Below are positions 1 to 6,976 of a DNA stretch of 64,000 nt, piece after piece. Source of the stretch: CAVOKN01 sp963696505 (lineage in GTDB: Bacteria; Pseudomonadota; Gammaproteobacteria; Burkholderiales; Rhodocyclaceae); the NCBI GenBank assembly GCA_963696505.1, contig CAVOKN010000007.1, positions 372,001 to 436,000 on the forward strand, given 5' to 3'. Each line of letters starts with the position of its first letter. Position 1 is the first letter of the stretch. The position numbers and the translations under genes are program-made. The notes beneath the pieces are model-generated. The model had not been told where the DNA came from, searched no databases, and was given only the letters and a program-made list of their open reading frames with translations.

Positions 1-53
1 TGTCCGTCACAGTCCAATCGCATTACGCGTCTCCCTCGATACCCCGCAGGGCG

Positions 54-647
54 TTACTTTAGCCCGCGAATTCGGAAATACCCGAGGATGCAGTCCGGGT
101 TCACGACTGCAATCTGAACGTGTGTCTTCTCGCGGAAACCGGATCCGGGATAGGGCGAGTCTCCCTCGTCGAAAACACCGTAGACGGTGTCATACGGAGG
201 TTCTCTCTTGTCGGCCCGTAATTGGTGAACGGTCTTGATAACTGCGCAGTCGAGGGCGCGCTTGAGAAATATTCCGCTTTCTTGGAGGGTGTTCTCTGGC
301 ATCGGTGTGCCTGTTTGTTCGCACAGCGCAACGAGAAACCGATGGGCATCACGTAATTCGCCCATCACACCGAAATCGGTGAGATTAAGGCAGAGACCCG
401 GCTGGACGTAGGCACCGATCACATAGGGATCTGAGATTCCAGATCCCCTGCGTTTGCTTTGCTCAACGGCCCAATTGAGTCCGCGCTGGGCACTATCGAC
501 CCAGAAATAGACGCCGGGACCAAGCCAGTCGTAATCGTTCTCGCTCGGCCGCAACGCGGACTTGTTTGCCAAGACGCGCTCGGCCACCTTGCGGTCGCAA
601 CCGTGGTAGCAAACGAGGGGACTGAGGGAATGCGCAACCCTCGCCAC
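54..647 (-). CDS. PARP-like ADP-ribosyltransferase domain protein, candidate toxin
   Basis: A 197-residue protein read from a GTG start 6 bases after the stop of the small upstream gene, which implies coupled translation. The layout matches the H-Y-E ADP-ribosyltransferase fold: YHGCD with His15 near the N-terminus, then GPGVYF with Tyr47 followed by an Ala-rich helix (as in the PARP pattern G-x-G-x-Y-F), and near the C-terminus REKTHVQIAVVN, where Glu173 sits where PARPs place the catalytic Glu before a beta-strand. No signal peptide or membrane segment is visible. The small partner gene and the mobile setting suggest a type II toxin that ADP-ribosylates an unknown target. The fold assignment rests on motif reading; the toxin role is inferred from context. 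DUF3990-like or DarT-like families are alternatives. Confidence 0.6.
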   Translation of the reverse strand: MARVAHSLSPLVCYHGCDRKVAERVLANKSALRPSENDYDWLGPGVYFWVDSAQRGLNWAVEQSKRRGSGISDPYVIGAYVQPGLCLNLTDFGVMGELRDAHRFLVALCEQTGTPMPENTLQESGIFLKRALDCAVIKTVHQLRADKREPPYDTVYGVFDEGDSPYPGSGFREKTHVQIAVVNPDCILGYFRIRGLK

Positions 648-653
648 GCCGGC

Positions 654-830
654 TTAGCGGTAATTCGCGGAGAGCTTGCCGGAGGTGGTGATTATGCCGG
701 CACGCTTGAGGAAGTCGGATGCCTGTTTGGGATCACGGGCCAGTTCATTCGCATAGGTGCGCACAGCCGTCGAAAGGATCTTTCCTTTCGACGTCGGCAT
801 GACCTTGCGAGGAGCTTTTTGGGGTTTCAT
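654..830 (-). CDS. small protein upstream of the ART gene, candidate antitoxin
   Basis: A 58-residue basic protein (MKPQKAPRKVMPTSKGKI at the N-terminus) from an ATG at 830. A TTG further upstream at 872 would add 14 residues but is less likely. It lies 6 bases ahead of the ADP-ribosyltransferase-like gene on the same strand, the usual antitoxin-first order. I do not recognise a family. The N-terminal half is rich in Lys and Pro, and the C-terminal half (residues about 20-48) looks helical. It could be a DNA-binding or toxin-binding antitoxin. The gene is supported by the tight spacing and strand agreement; the function is inference. Confidence 0.5.
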   Translation of the reverse strand: MKPQKAPRKVMPTSKGKILSTAVRTYANELARDPKQASDFLKRAGIITTSGKLSANYR

Positions 831-1051
831 CGTTTCTGATCTTATATGGTAATACTTTGCCGGTAAAGCCAAGTCTCGGCATGGCGACCGCTTTTGGGAT
901 CACGGCCTGCTCGCGGTGACCGAAGTCCCGGTTGAGGAGATATGCTGGCGTCGGAGCCGCGATCGTACCCGCGGCCTCGTCTTGGTCAGGCTTTTTGCTG
1001 TTGGTTCCGATATCCGAGGACGCGATTCACCGCCCACCGGAAAGTCAGCCG

Positions 1052-1483
1052 TCAGAAAGCGGCGGATTGCGTCTGCACGAGCCGCCGTTCAAGCTCCCGC
1101 GCCACGGCGTCCGTGAGCCCGGTGCGCGGATCGCACAGGATCAGGTAAGGACAGCCCCGGGGAAACTCCACCACCGCATCGTCCAGCGCGACCCAATCGG
1201 TGGCATGGGTCGCGTGCAGTTCCAGGTAGCGCATGATCTCCCCATGGCGCAAGGCGCCCTCCAGCAACGGCGTGACGCCGACGATGCGGCAAGCGATGTC
1301 CGCCGAGAACGGCTCCCGCAGTTCGTCCAGGGTGAGTGCTTCGCGCCAGGGGGAAGAGATGACGATGGACGCCGATGGCGCCGCCCGCAGCACCGATTCC
1401 AGCAGCGGCAGGCGGCAGAAGTTCGGCTCCCGGCCATCGAGAGCCGGATGCAGCACCCCGTCGAAGTCGAGAAAGAGCAGCAT
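1052..1483 (-). CDS. HAD-like hydrolase, SAK-associated type
   Basis: A 143-residue compact HAD-fold protein. Motif I is LDFDGVLHP with Asp6 and Asp8 (nucleophile and acid/base), the Ser of motif II is in SIVISSPWRE (residues 39-48), and the acidic motif IV is ALDDAVVEFP (Asp101, Asp102). The short length and the SPWR signature resemble the HAD domain found in Swiss-army-knife RNA-repair proteins rather than a metabolic phosphatase. The ATG at 1483 is the only start ahead of motif I. It has no cap domain. The substrate is unknown. No partner gene is adjacent; the sequence above it at 1490-1630 shows only short broken reading frames. Confidence 0.7.
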   Translation of the reverse strand: MLLFLDFDGVLHPALDGREPNFCRLPLLESVLRAAPSASIVISSPWREALTLDELREPFSADIACRIVGVTPLLEGALRHGEIMRYLELHATHATDWVALDDAVVEFPRGCPYLILCDPRTGLTDAVARELERRLVQTQSAAF

Positions 1484-1712
1484 GGCGTCGCAAGCTCGCC
1501 CTCAGGGCAGTTCGATCTCGCCGCGCAGGTACTCGACGCAGTGGCCGGCCATGAGCACCCGTTCGCCCCTCAGAGCCTGTGAAGTTTTCGATTTCCGCAG
1601 GCGCCATGAGCGCGTCGGGATGATTCACCCAGCCACGGGATAGAATATGTAAATCGCATCAATTTGCTCGCTATCGATTGTCTATTCGACGATTTCCGGG
1701 CATTTTCTGCCT

Positions 1713-1933
1713 TCAGCCAGCCATTTCTGGAATTCCGGACGTGCCTGTCCCTATGCCGATCAACTCGGGTGCCAGTCGCACCATGCGCATCAGGTTGTGC
1801 GCCAAGACAAACAGCAGCGCCACCGCCTTCACTTTCTTCAACCCACGAACCGGCAACAGCACCAGGCCACGGTTCCTGGCCTGGGCATTGACGCATTCGG
1901 CCGTGGCCGCGCGCTGCTTGTAAAGTTCCTTGA
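1713..1933 (-). pseudogene. C-terminal fragment of a DDE transposase (IS1182/IS5-like)
   Basis: Read on the minus strand from the edge of the IS1595 element to a stop at 1713. The fragment contains KELYKQRAATAECVNAQAR and PVRGLKKVKAVALLFVLAHN, a tail typical of IS1182/IS5-superfamily transposases. The 5' part is absent because the IS1595 element abuts it at 1934. It is therefore a dead remnant, probably the target into which that element or a rearrangement landed. The family name is from motif memory only. Confidence 0.6.
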
Positions 1934-3012
1934 ATGCTTATCCGGTTAGTTCCCAACGGGAGGCTTCGGGCGGCGCCCCGTGTTGTAGAACGCGTCGTAG
2001 GTCGTCGGCTGCGTCGCGGCTCCGATCCCGAGCAGGCTCTGGAAGGCAGTGAAGGGGAAGAACCGCCGGTTGAAGCGGAACGTGAATTCGTTCAGGTATG
2101 CCTGAAGGTGCTGCGGCGAGACGCCGTGGTGAACGCCATTCAGCCAGGTTTTCAGGTTGCCGAAGACGAGGTGGATGAGCGGCAAGTGCTTCTCCGTGAT
2201 GTCGGCGTCGCCGCGTTGCGCAACCTGGGTGAGTCGGTAGCCTTGCAGCGCGAGGGGGTCGTAGCCCGACCAATCGTCGGTCGTGATGTGCGTACCTGGC
2301 TGCACCGAGTCAAGCACGAAGCCCTCAAGCGATTTCGCCGAGCGGTCAGGAGCGACGTGCAGGCGCAGGCGCCCGGCGTAGAGGCCACCCCGACGCGGCA
2401 ATGCCTTGCTGGCGTCCCTTTGCCCCTCGTTCACTTTGCGCTTGCGCGCTTCGATCGCGCCTAAGACCAGCGTCTTGTGGTGCCGTCCGCGCCCTTCGCC
2501 GCGCGTGCGGCCCCCGACCCACGTCTCGTCAACCTCGACCGGGAAGCCACCTCCGATGCGGTCACGATCAGGGCGCACCATTGCCACACGCAGCTTGTGC
2601 AGAATCTGGAAGGCCGTCTCATAACGTTTCAGGCCGAGTTGCCGCTGGAATTGCACTGCGCTCATGCCCGGCGTTTGACTCGACACGAGGTACGCGGCCC
2701 AAAACCAGATCGAGATCGGCATGTGCGTCCGCTGCATGACTGTGTCGGCCGTAAGCGACGTGTCACGCTTGCAGCTGCGACATCGAAGCACAACGGAAGA
2801 ACGGTTCGGGAAGCGGCTCGGCTCGTCATGTAAACCGCAGTACTGGCAGACGAAGCCGCCAGGCCACCGGACCTTTTCCAGGTGCGCCGCACAAGCCGCA
2901 TCATCCGGGAAGAGCCGCATGAAGTCCGGGAGTGACGTCGGGAACGGGAGTCTGGCGACCACAGTGCAAAAATGATCGCAGCTTCACGTTTGGGAAGCAA
3001 CCGGATAAGCAT
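1934..3012 (-). mobile_element. IS1595-family (ISXO2-type) insertion sequence, copy 1
   Basis: A 1,079-bp element bounded by terminal inverted repeats of about 23 bp beginning ATGCTTATCCGGTT, with two mismatches between ends. It carries one transposase gene on the minus strand. A copy of identical length in the same orientation lies at 6977-8055, and their proteins differ at only two residues. The flanking octamers (1926-1933 and 3013-3020) do not match, so no target-site duplication is seen; the family normally makes one of about 8 bp. Confidence 0.9.
1946..2962 (-). CDS. IS1595-family transposase, copy 1
   Basis: A 338-residue transposase of the ISXO2/IS1016 group. An N-terminal zinc ribbon uses Cys39, Cys42, Cys61 and Cys64. 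The DDE-type catalytic core shows VEVDETWVGG (Asp145), TTDDWSGY (Asp229/230) and HLVFGNLKTWLNGVHHG (residues 264-280), consistent with the N/H-rich third motif of this family. Length is normal and the frame is intact, so the element may be active. It differs from copy 2 by Thr/Ala in HHKTLVLG and Arg/Pro near the C-terminus (GRRPKPP versus GRPPKPP). Confidence 0.93.
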   Translation of the reverse strand: MVARLPFPTSLPDFMRLFPDDAACAAHLEKVRWPGGFVCQYCGLHDEPSRFPNRSSVVLRCRSCKRDTSLTADTVMQRTHMPISIWFWAAYLVSSQTPGMSAVQFQRQLGLKRYETAFQILHKLRVAMVRPDRDRIGGGFPVEVDETWVGGRTRGEGRGRHHKTLVLGAIEARKRKVNEGQRDASKALPRRGGLYAGRLRLHVAPDRSAKSLEGFVLDSVQPGTHITTDDWSGYDPLALQGYRLTQVAQRGDADITEKHLPLIHLVFGNLKTWLNGVHHGVSPQHLQAYLNEFTFRFNRRFFPFTAFQSLLGIGAATQPTTYDAFYNTGRRPKPPVGN

Positions 3013-3072
3013 GGTCTGAACATGGCGGGCTCGCGGGAAAACGCAGGCACCAACCATACACCCAGACAGAGA

Positions 3073-3321
3073 TCAAATGGCCAATACAAGTGCTAAATCC
3101 AATTCCTGAAATCGCCTGTGCTTGTGTTCCTCGATCAGGAAGTCTGCAATGCGTGCGCACAACTGCGGCCAGCGCTCCTTGGTCAGCGTGAAATGGCGCC
3201 CGAGATTGAGCAGGGTGACCTGGCGCACCTTGCCGCCCACGCGCCGGCTCTCGACCAGCCGGTGGGTCGCGTAGGTTTCCCCCGAGGCGGTATTGCCCGT
3301 CTGGGTAGTGCGGATGAACAT
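3073..3321 (-). pseudogene. N-terminal fragment of an IS1634-family transposase
   Basis: An 82-residue open frame starting MFIRTTQTGNTASGETYATH and continuing RLVESRRVGGKVRQVTLLNL. This is the recognisable N-terminus of IS1634-type transposases, which are normally more than 500 residues long. The frame stops at 3073, about 60 bp from the right end of IS1595 copy 1, and the catalytic part is absent. It is a truncated remnant. It shows that at least three IS families have landed within 2 kb. Confidence 0.65.
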
Positions 3322-3599
3322 GCCCCGGAGCGTAGCGCATGATCAAGGGGAAAAACCGGTCAGCCAAAATTATCATGGCACTACAAATCACCTCCAAAGC
3401 CCGCCCTCTGCAAATTCAATCGGTTACAGTTTGAAATCGGCGGAATATGATGACGGGTTGCAAACTTGGGTTAGCTGACGGGCTGACCGGGGTCGCGCGA
3501 CTCCGAACGGCCGGGTTGCCCGCCGTTTCGTTGTTGCCTTGGTTGAGGGACTGGTATTGGGAGGCGTGTATGTCTCCGACGGGTCGAGATGCGCCAGCC

Positions 3600-3710
3600 C
3601 GGCAGCGACATGAGGTGCCATCATCGTGGTGCCAGGTCGCATCTGGCGACACTGCTTCAACCGGAGTCGTCGGCGGAAGTGGCCGTGGCGCACCGCTTGT
3701 ACGGCGGCGC
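3600..3710 (+). repeat. Leader segment duplicated at 28440-28556
   Basis: This stretch upstream of the IS630 element matches the sequence just ahead of the second DUF433 gene. Both carry ATGAGGTGCC, a short variable part, then CTGGCGACACTGCTTCAACC followed by GGAGT. In copy 2 the segment runs straight into the antitoxin start, while here the IS630 element separates the two. It is likely the promoter/leader of the TA cassette and shows that the duplication included upstream DNA. The rest of 3322-3600 holds no gene I can support. Confidence 0.65.
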
Positions 3711-4851
3711 TAGTGTTTAATTGCAATATACAACGATAGTATTATGATACCTCTGTTGCACAAGCATCGGGGGCGAAATGGCACGGGTAGCGGTTGCATT
3801 GTCGTGTACGGCGGAGGTTATGGGCGAGCTTGAGCGGCTGTCGCGAAGTCGAAGTGGCGAGGTTCGCCTTGCCGAACGGGCGCGCATCGTGTTGGCGTGC
3901 CTGCAGGGTCGGCGCAATGACGAAGTTGCCCGTGAGATCGGCGTGCGGCCGAACACGGTCGGGCAATGGCGGCGACGCTTCGCAGCGCACGGCATTGCTG
4001 GACTGCGCGACGAACCCAGGTCTGGCAAGCCCGCCAAGTACGGCGTTGAACTGCGTGATCGAATCTTGGCGCAACTGGAACTGCCGCCGCCCGCAGGAAT
4101 GGCGAGTTGGGATGGCGGAGCGCTGGCGCTTGCACTGGGCGTCTCTGATGACGCGGTGTGGCGGGTGCTGCGCAAACAGGGTATCCAGTTGCAGCGCCAC
4201 CGCTCGTGGTGTGTCAGTACGGACCCCGAGTTTGCGGCCAAGGCCGCCGACGTGATTGGGCTGTACTTGAATCCGCCGCAGAATGCCTTGGTGCTGAGCG
4301 TTGACGAGAAGCCGTCGATCCAGGCGCTTGAGCGCACGCGTGGCTACGTGCAGACCAGCAGTGGCAAGATCGTTCAAGGGATGAAGAGCACCTACAAACG
4401 CCACGGCACGGTCAATCTGTTCGCCGCACTGGAAGTGGCCACCGGCGCCATCCGCGGCAAGACGACACAGACCAAGAAGCGCGCTGACTTTCAGGCGTTC
4501 ATGGATGAAGTGATCGAGGACCAACCCGCCGGACGCCAAATACATGTCATTCTGGACAACCTCAGCACCCACAAGAAAAACGACGACTGGCTGGCGGCGC
4601 ACCCCAACGTTACCTTCCACTTCACACCCACGAGCGCGAGCTGGCTGAATCAAGTCGAAATATGGTTCGGCATCTTCCAGCGCAAGACGCTCAACAACGC
4701 AAGCTTCGGAAGCATCGAGCAACTGACCAAGGCAATTCATGATTTCACCACCGCGTACAACGCCAACGCAGCACCCTTTGTTTGGCGCAAGCGCGAAGTC
4801 AAGGGAGCGCAGCTTCGCAACACTATCGTTAACTTACGCAATTAAACACTA
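3711..4851 (+). mobile_element. IS630-family insertion sequence
   Basis: A complete element of about 1.14 kb. The ends are inverted repeats: TAGTGTTTAATTGC at 3711 and GCAATTAAACACTA ending at 4851, with further imperfect pairing inside (ACGATAGT against ACTATCGTT). The flanking TA at each side is the expected TA target duplication of the Tc1/mariner-IS630 group. It sits inside the leader of a DUF433/DUF5615 cassette, separating the duplicated upstream segment (3600-3710) from the antitoxin gene at 4867. Confidence 0.9.
3778..4845 (+). CDS. IS630-family transposase
   Basis: A 355-residue DDE transposase. The N-terminal helix-turn-helix region (about residues 30-80) reads like the paired HTH of the family (EVAREIGVRPNTVGQWRRRF). 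The catalytic triad is Asp176 (LSVDEKPSIQ), Asp260 (VILDNLSTHK) and Glu294 (SWLNQVEIWFGIFQRK). The frame is full length and ends 6 bp before the terminal repeat limit, so the element looks functional. Transcription runs toward the downstream DUF433 gene, so IS-driven readthrough could now express that antitoxin. Confidence 0.93.
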   Translation: MARVAVALSCTAEVMGELERLSRSRSGEVRLAERARIVLACLQGRRNDEVAREIGVRPNTVGQWRRRFAAHGIAGLRDEPRSGKPAKYGVELRDRILAQLELPPPAGMASWDGGALALALGVSDDAVWRVLRKQGIQLQRHRSWCVSTDPEFAAKAADVIGLYLNPPQNALVLSVDEKPSIQALERTRGYVQTSSGKIVQGMKSTYKRHGTVNLFAALEVATGAIRGKTTQTKKRADFQAFMDEVIEDQPAGRQIHVILDNLSTHKKNDDWLAAHPNVTFHFTPTSASWLNQVEIWFGIFQRKTLNNASFGSIEQLTKAIHDFTTAYNANAAPFVWRKREVKGAQLRNTIVNLRN

Positions 4852-4866
4852 GAATCGGCGCCCATG

Positions 4867-5097
4867 ATGTTCGACCGCATCACGTTCGACCCGAATGTCC
4901 TTGCTGGCCGCGCCACGCTGCGCGGCTTGCGGATATCGGCTGCGCACATCGTCAATCTGGTGGCCAACGGAATGAGCAGCGAGGACATTCTCGCCGAGTT
5001 CCCGGACCTCGATAGCGAGGACATACGCCAGGCGCTGCGCTACGTTGCGATGGCCGCCGAGGATCAGGTCTTTCCGCTGCCAGCCTCGGCTGCATGA
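4867..5097 (+). CDS. DUF433 antitoxin, copy 1
   Basis: A 76-residue DUF433 protein (FDPNVLAGRATLRGLRISAA, then DILAEFPDLDSEDI), a VapB-like winged-helix family usually paired with PIN-like DUF5615 toxins. An ATG at 4864 would add one Met; 4867 is chosen to match copy 2. The stop overlaps the next gene's ATG (ATGA), the normal coupling of these pairs. The IS630 element ends 13 bp upstream, so the native promoter has been displaced. The protein is close to copy 2 at 28557-28787, with about ten substitutions. The reading frame is intact although its partner is damaged. Confidence 0.8.
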   Translation: MFDRITFDPNVLAGRATLRGLRISAAHIVNLVANGMSSEDILAEFPDLDSEDIRQALRYVAMAAEDQVFPLPASAA

Positions 5098-5369
5098 AGT
5101 TCCTGGCCGACGCCGGGATTTCCCCGAAAACGTTTGCCTACCTCAACACTGCTGGCCACGACGCGGTTCATGTGCGCCAGATTGGCCTGCAGCGCGCCAC
5201 GGACGTAGAGATTGCTCTGCGGGCACGTCAGGAAGGCCGAATCATCCTGACCTTCGACCTCGACCTCGACCTCGACCTCGACCTCGGCGAGATCCTCGCG
5301 CTGGGTTTTGCGGACAATACCAACGTGCTATCCAGGGTGTCGATCCGTGAAACCGCGATGGATCAATGA
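5094..5369 (+). pseudogene. DUF5615 PIN-like toxin, copy 1, altered and C-truncated
   Basis: A 91-residue frame beginning MKFLADAGISPKTFAYLNTA, the canonical DUF5615 start with its first acidic residue at position 6. The second acidic motif ILTFDLD is expanded: a GACCTC hexamer is repeated five times (5256-5285), giving DLDLDLDLDLG where the family usually has one or two DL units. After GEILALG the sequence loses the conserved C-terminal strand and ends at a stop around residue 91, while the family is usually 110-120 residues. Nuclease activity is probably lost, though the first two acidic motifs remain. The partner antitoxin overlaps by 4 bp. Confidence 0.65.
5256..5285 (+). repeat. Tandem GACCTC hexamer, five units
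   Basis: Five exact, contiguous GACCTC units inside the toxin gene encode alternating Asp-Leu. As a 6-bp repeat it can expand or contract in frame by slippage, adding or removing two residues next to the active-site Asp. The matching part is missing from the second, more truncated copy, so ancestral unit number cannot be read here. Confidence 0.9.
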
Positions 5370-5532
5370 CTGGGTGCTGTCGATGCGGCCGTTGACGCCT
5401 CGATCTACCCGCTTGGCTGCCCTCGACCGTTGGGCTTTGTTGGGACGCCAAGAGGCGTAGTGACCGGCACGATCATCGATGGACACGCTTACCCAAGGCA
5501 GCTTGCTACACCAACCCCGCTGTAGGAGCGTG

Positions 5533-5940
5533 TCACAGCATGCCCTCCGCCCAGGCTGCGAATTCGTCCAGCTCTGCCAACAGCCGCTGCGCCTCTTCGA
5601 GCGGGGTGCTCCGAGCGCCGTAGTTGACCTCGTCCTTGCGGCCGAGCAGCTTGCGAAAGAACTTCTCCTGCCTGTCGGGCAGACGGTTGCCCAGCGCCTC
5701 GCGCAGCAGCCTCGGGGCACTCTGGTGATCCTGCTTGTTCACAACGCCCTTGGCCTTGGCCGTCATCGCATCGCCGTAGGCGACCGCGGCCGTGATCATG
5801 AGCGTGATGGCGCCGTTGTAGCTCTTGCTCTGGCCAATCGTGACCAGACTGCGGGCCGACTCGTGGAACTCGCGCGCCTGCAACAGCCGCGCCGACGAAT
5901 GTGCGGCGTCGACCAGCTTGCGAGGCCCCCGGTTTGTCAT
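5533..5940 (-). CDS. HEPN-domain protein of a MNT/HEPN pair
   Basis: A 135-residue all-helical protein. SYNGAITLMITAAVAYGDAM (residues 40-59) followed by NKQDHQSAPRLLREAL and LLGRKDEVNYGAR is typical of HEPN proteins that accompany minimal nucleotidyltransferases. The usual HEPN RNase motif R-x4-6-H is not obvious, so it may be a non-nuclease subtype. The start overlaps the stop of the nucleotidyltransferase gene (ATGA), so the two are cotranslated. In characterised pairs the MNT partner AMPylates and silences the HEPN toxin; whether that holds here is inference. Confidence 0.65.
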   Translation of the reverse strand: MTNRGPRKLVDAAHSSARLLQAREFHESARSLVTIGQSKSYNGAITLMITAAVAYGDAMTAKAKGVVNKQDHQSAPRLLREALGNRLPDRQEKFFRKLLGRKDEVNYGARSTPLEEAQRLLAELDEFAAWAEGML

Positions 5941-6587
5941 GCAGCGACCTTCGCCCGTTGACGGCGCGCCTGATCAGGCGCAGGGCCCTTGAGGACCCGG
6001 CCATCGCGCACGACATCGGACCACCAGGGATCATCCTCAGGCAGGGCCGCCAGATCCTTCGACGTGAGCGCCGTCAGCGAGATGCGCAGTTGGTGTCGGT
6101 CCTCGATGGGAATCAGATCCGCCCGAACCTGATCGGCCTCGCCCTGGGAGCGGACCAGGATTGCAATATCGACGTCGCTGGAAGGCGAGTCCTCTCCTCG
6201 GGCAACACTGCCGTAGAGCCAGGCAGCGCTGAGCGCCGGGCCGCGCTCGGCCAGCACCTTGCGAATCGAATCAAGCAGCGCATCCCAGCGCTGTTGCTCC
6301 TCCTGGAACAACGCAACGAGTGCGCCGGCCAATGGATGCAATGGACTCAGCGCGTAGAGCTGGGTACGTCCCGAGCCGTGGATGACCACCAGTTGCTGTC
6401 GCGCGAGCGCGTCCAGGACCAGCCGCACCCCTTGCGGCGTGAGGCCGGCCACGCTGGCGAGTCGCGGAGCCGACTGCGGTGACCGGTCTGCGGCGAGCGC
6501 ACGCAGGACACGCACGCTACCTGCGCTACCTAGGATGGCAGTGAGCGGGTAACGGAGGTGGCTTTGGATCTGGGAAAGAGCGGGCAT
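5937..6587 (-). CDS. Winged-helix-fused minimal nucleotidyltransferase (MNT antitoxin type)
   Basis: A 216-residue two-domain protein. Residues about 1-85 form a winged helix (SVAGLTPQGVRLVLDALARQ, then a wing HGSGRTQLYAL). Residues about 95-216 form a pol-beta-type nucleotidyltransferase with YGSVARGEDSPSSDVDIAIL, giving Gly126-Ser127 and the metal-binding Asp138 and Asp140. It precedes the HEPN gene by a 4-bp overlap. The fused DNA-binding domain suggests it represses its own operon, where many MNT antitoxins lack one. The upstream stretch 6588-6640 is AT-richer and probably holds the promoter. Confidence 0.75.
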   Translation of the reverse strand: MPALSQIQSHLRYPLTAILGSAGSVRVLRALAADRSPQSAPRLASVAGLTPQGVRLVLDALARQQLVVIHGSGRTQLYALSPLHPLAGALVALFQEEQQRWDALLDSIRKVLAERGPALSAAWLYGSVARGEDSPSSDVDIAILVRSQGEADQVRADLIPIEDRHQLRISLTALTSKDLAALPEDDPWWSDVVRDGRVLKGPAPDQARRQRAKVAA

Positions 6588-6976
6588 GCCGAAACATATG
6601 AGTTTCCTTAGAGAAAGTCAAGTATCTTTATGGCTACGTGTATTTCCCAGTGCCGGAGCCTGGATCGAACAATGCTTCAAGTCTGCATAGCCCCGTGGCG
6701 CGATCCGTGCCAATCGCTCTCCCGCCGGCAATGAAGCCGGCGATCCGCCCGTCTCCGATTCAAGCCGAGCGGAGCATTCTTACCCTTCGGATCGACGCGC
6801 CGACCACGCATGCCCAAGCCTGTGCCCCCAATGCCGGCATAACGCAGACCGGGAAAGACGAGGTGTCCGGCGCCGCAGAGCGCCGATACCTGCGACCCTT
6901 CCTGGGGCACAGCTGGAAGCGGAAACTTACGGATCCACACCATGAACAGAACGACGCAGAGCACAACGACTGAAGA
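6588..6976. other. Intergenic stretch between MNT gene and IS1595 copy 2
   Basis: About 390 bp with no reading frame I can support. The first 50 bp (AT-rich, around 6595-6640) are the likely promoter region of the MNT/HEPN operon. The rest shows no recognised motif on either strand and may be debris from the insertions on its right. Confidence 0.5.

Noticed and set aside
1484..1712. Short frames upstream of the HAD gene (for example ERVLMAGHCVEYLRGEIELP)
   Set aside because: No start, ribosome site or recognised family, and the pieces lie in different frames; could be a decayed gene, but this is not supportable.
3713..4849. Possible 8-bp target duplication for IS630
   Set aside because: The element shows only the TA duplication expected for the family.
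5370..5532. Minus-strand frame including VSIDDRAGHYASWRPNK
   Set aside because: Looks like it might be a transposase scrap, but it is too short and has no diagnostic motif.
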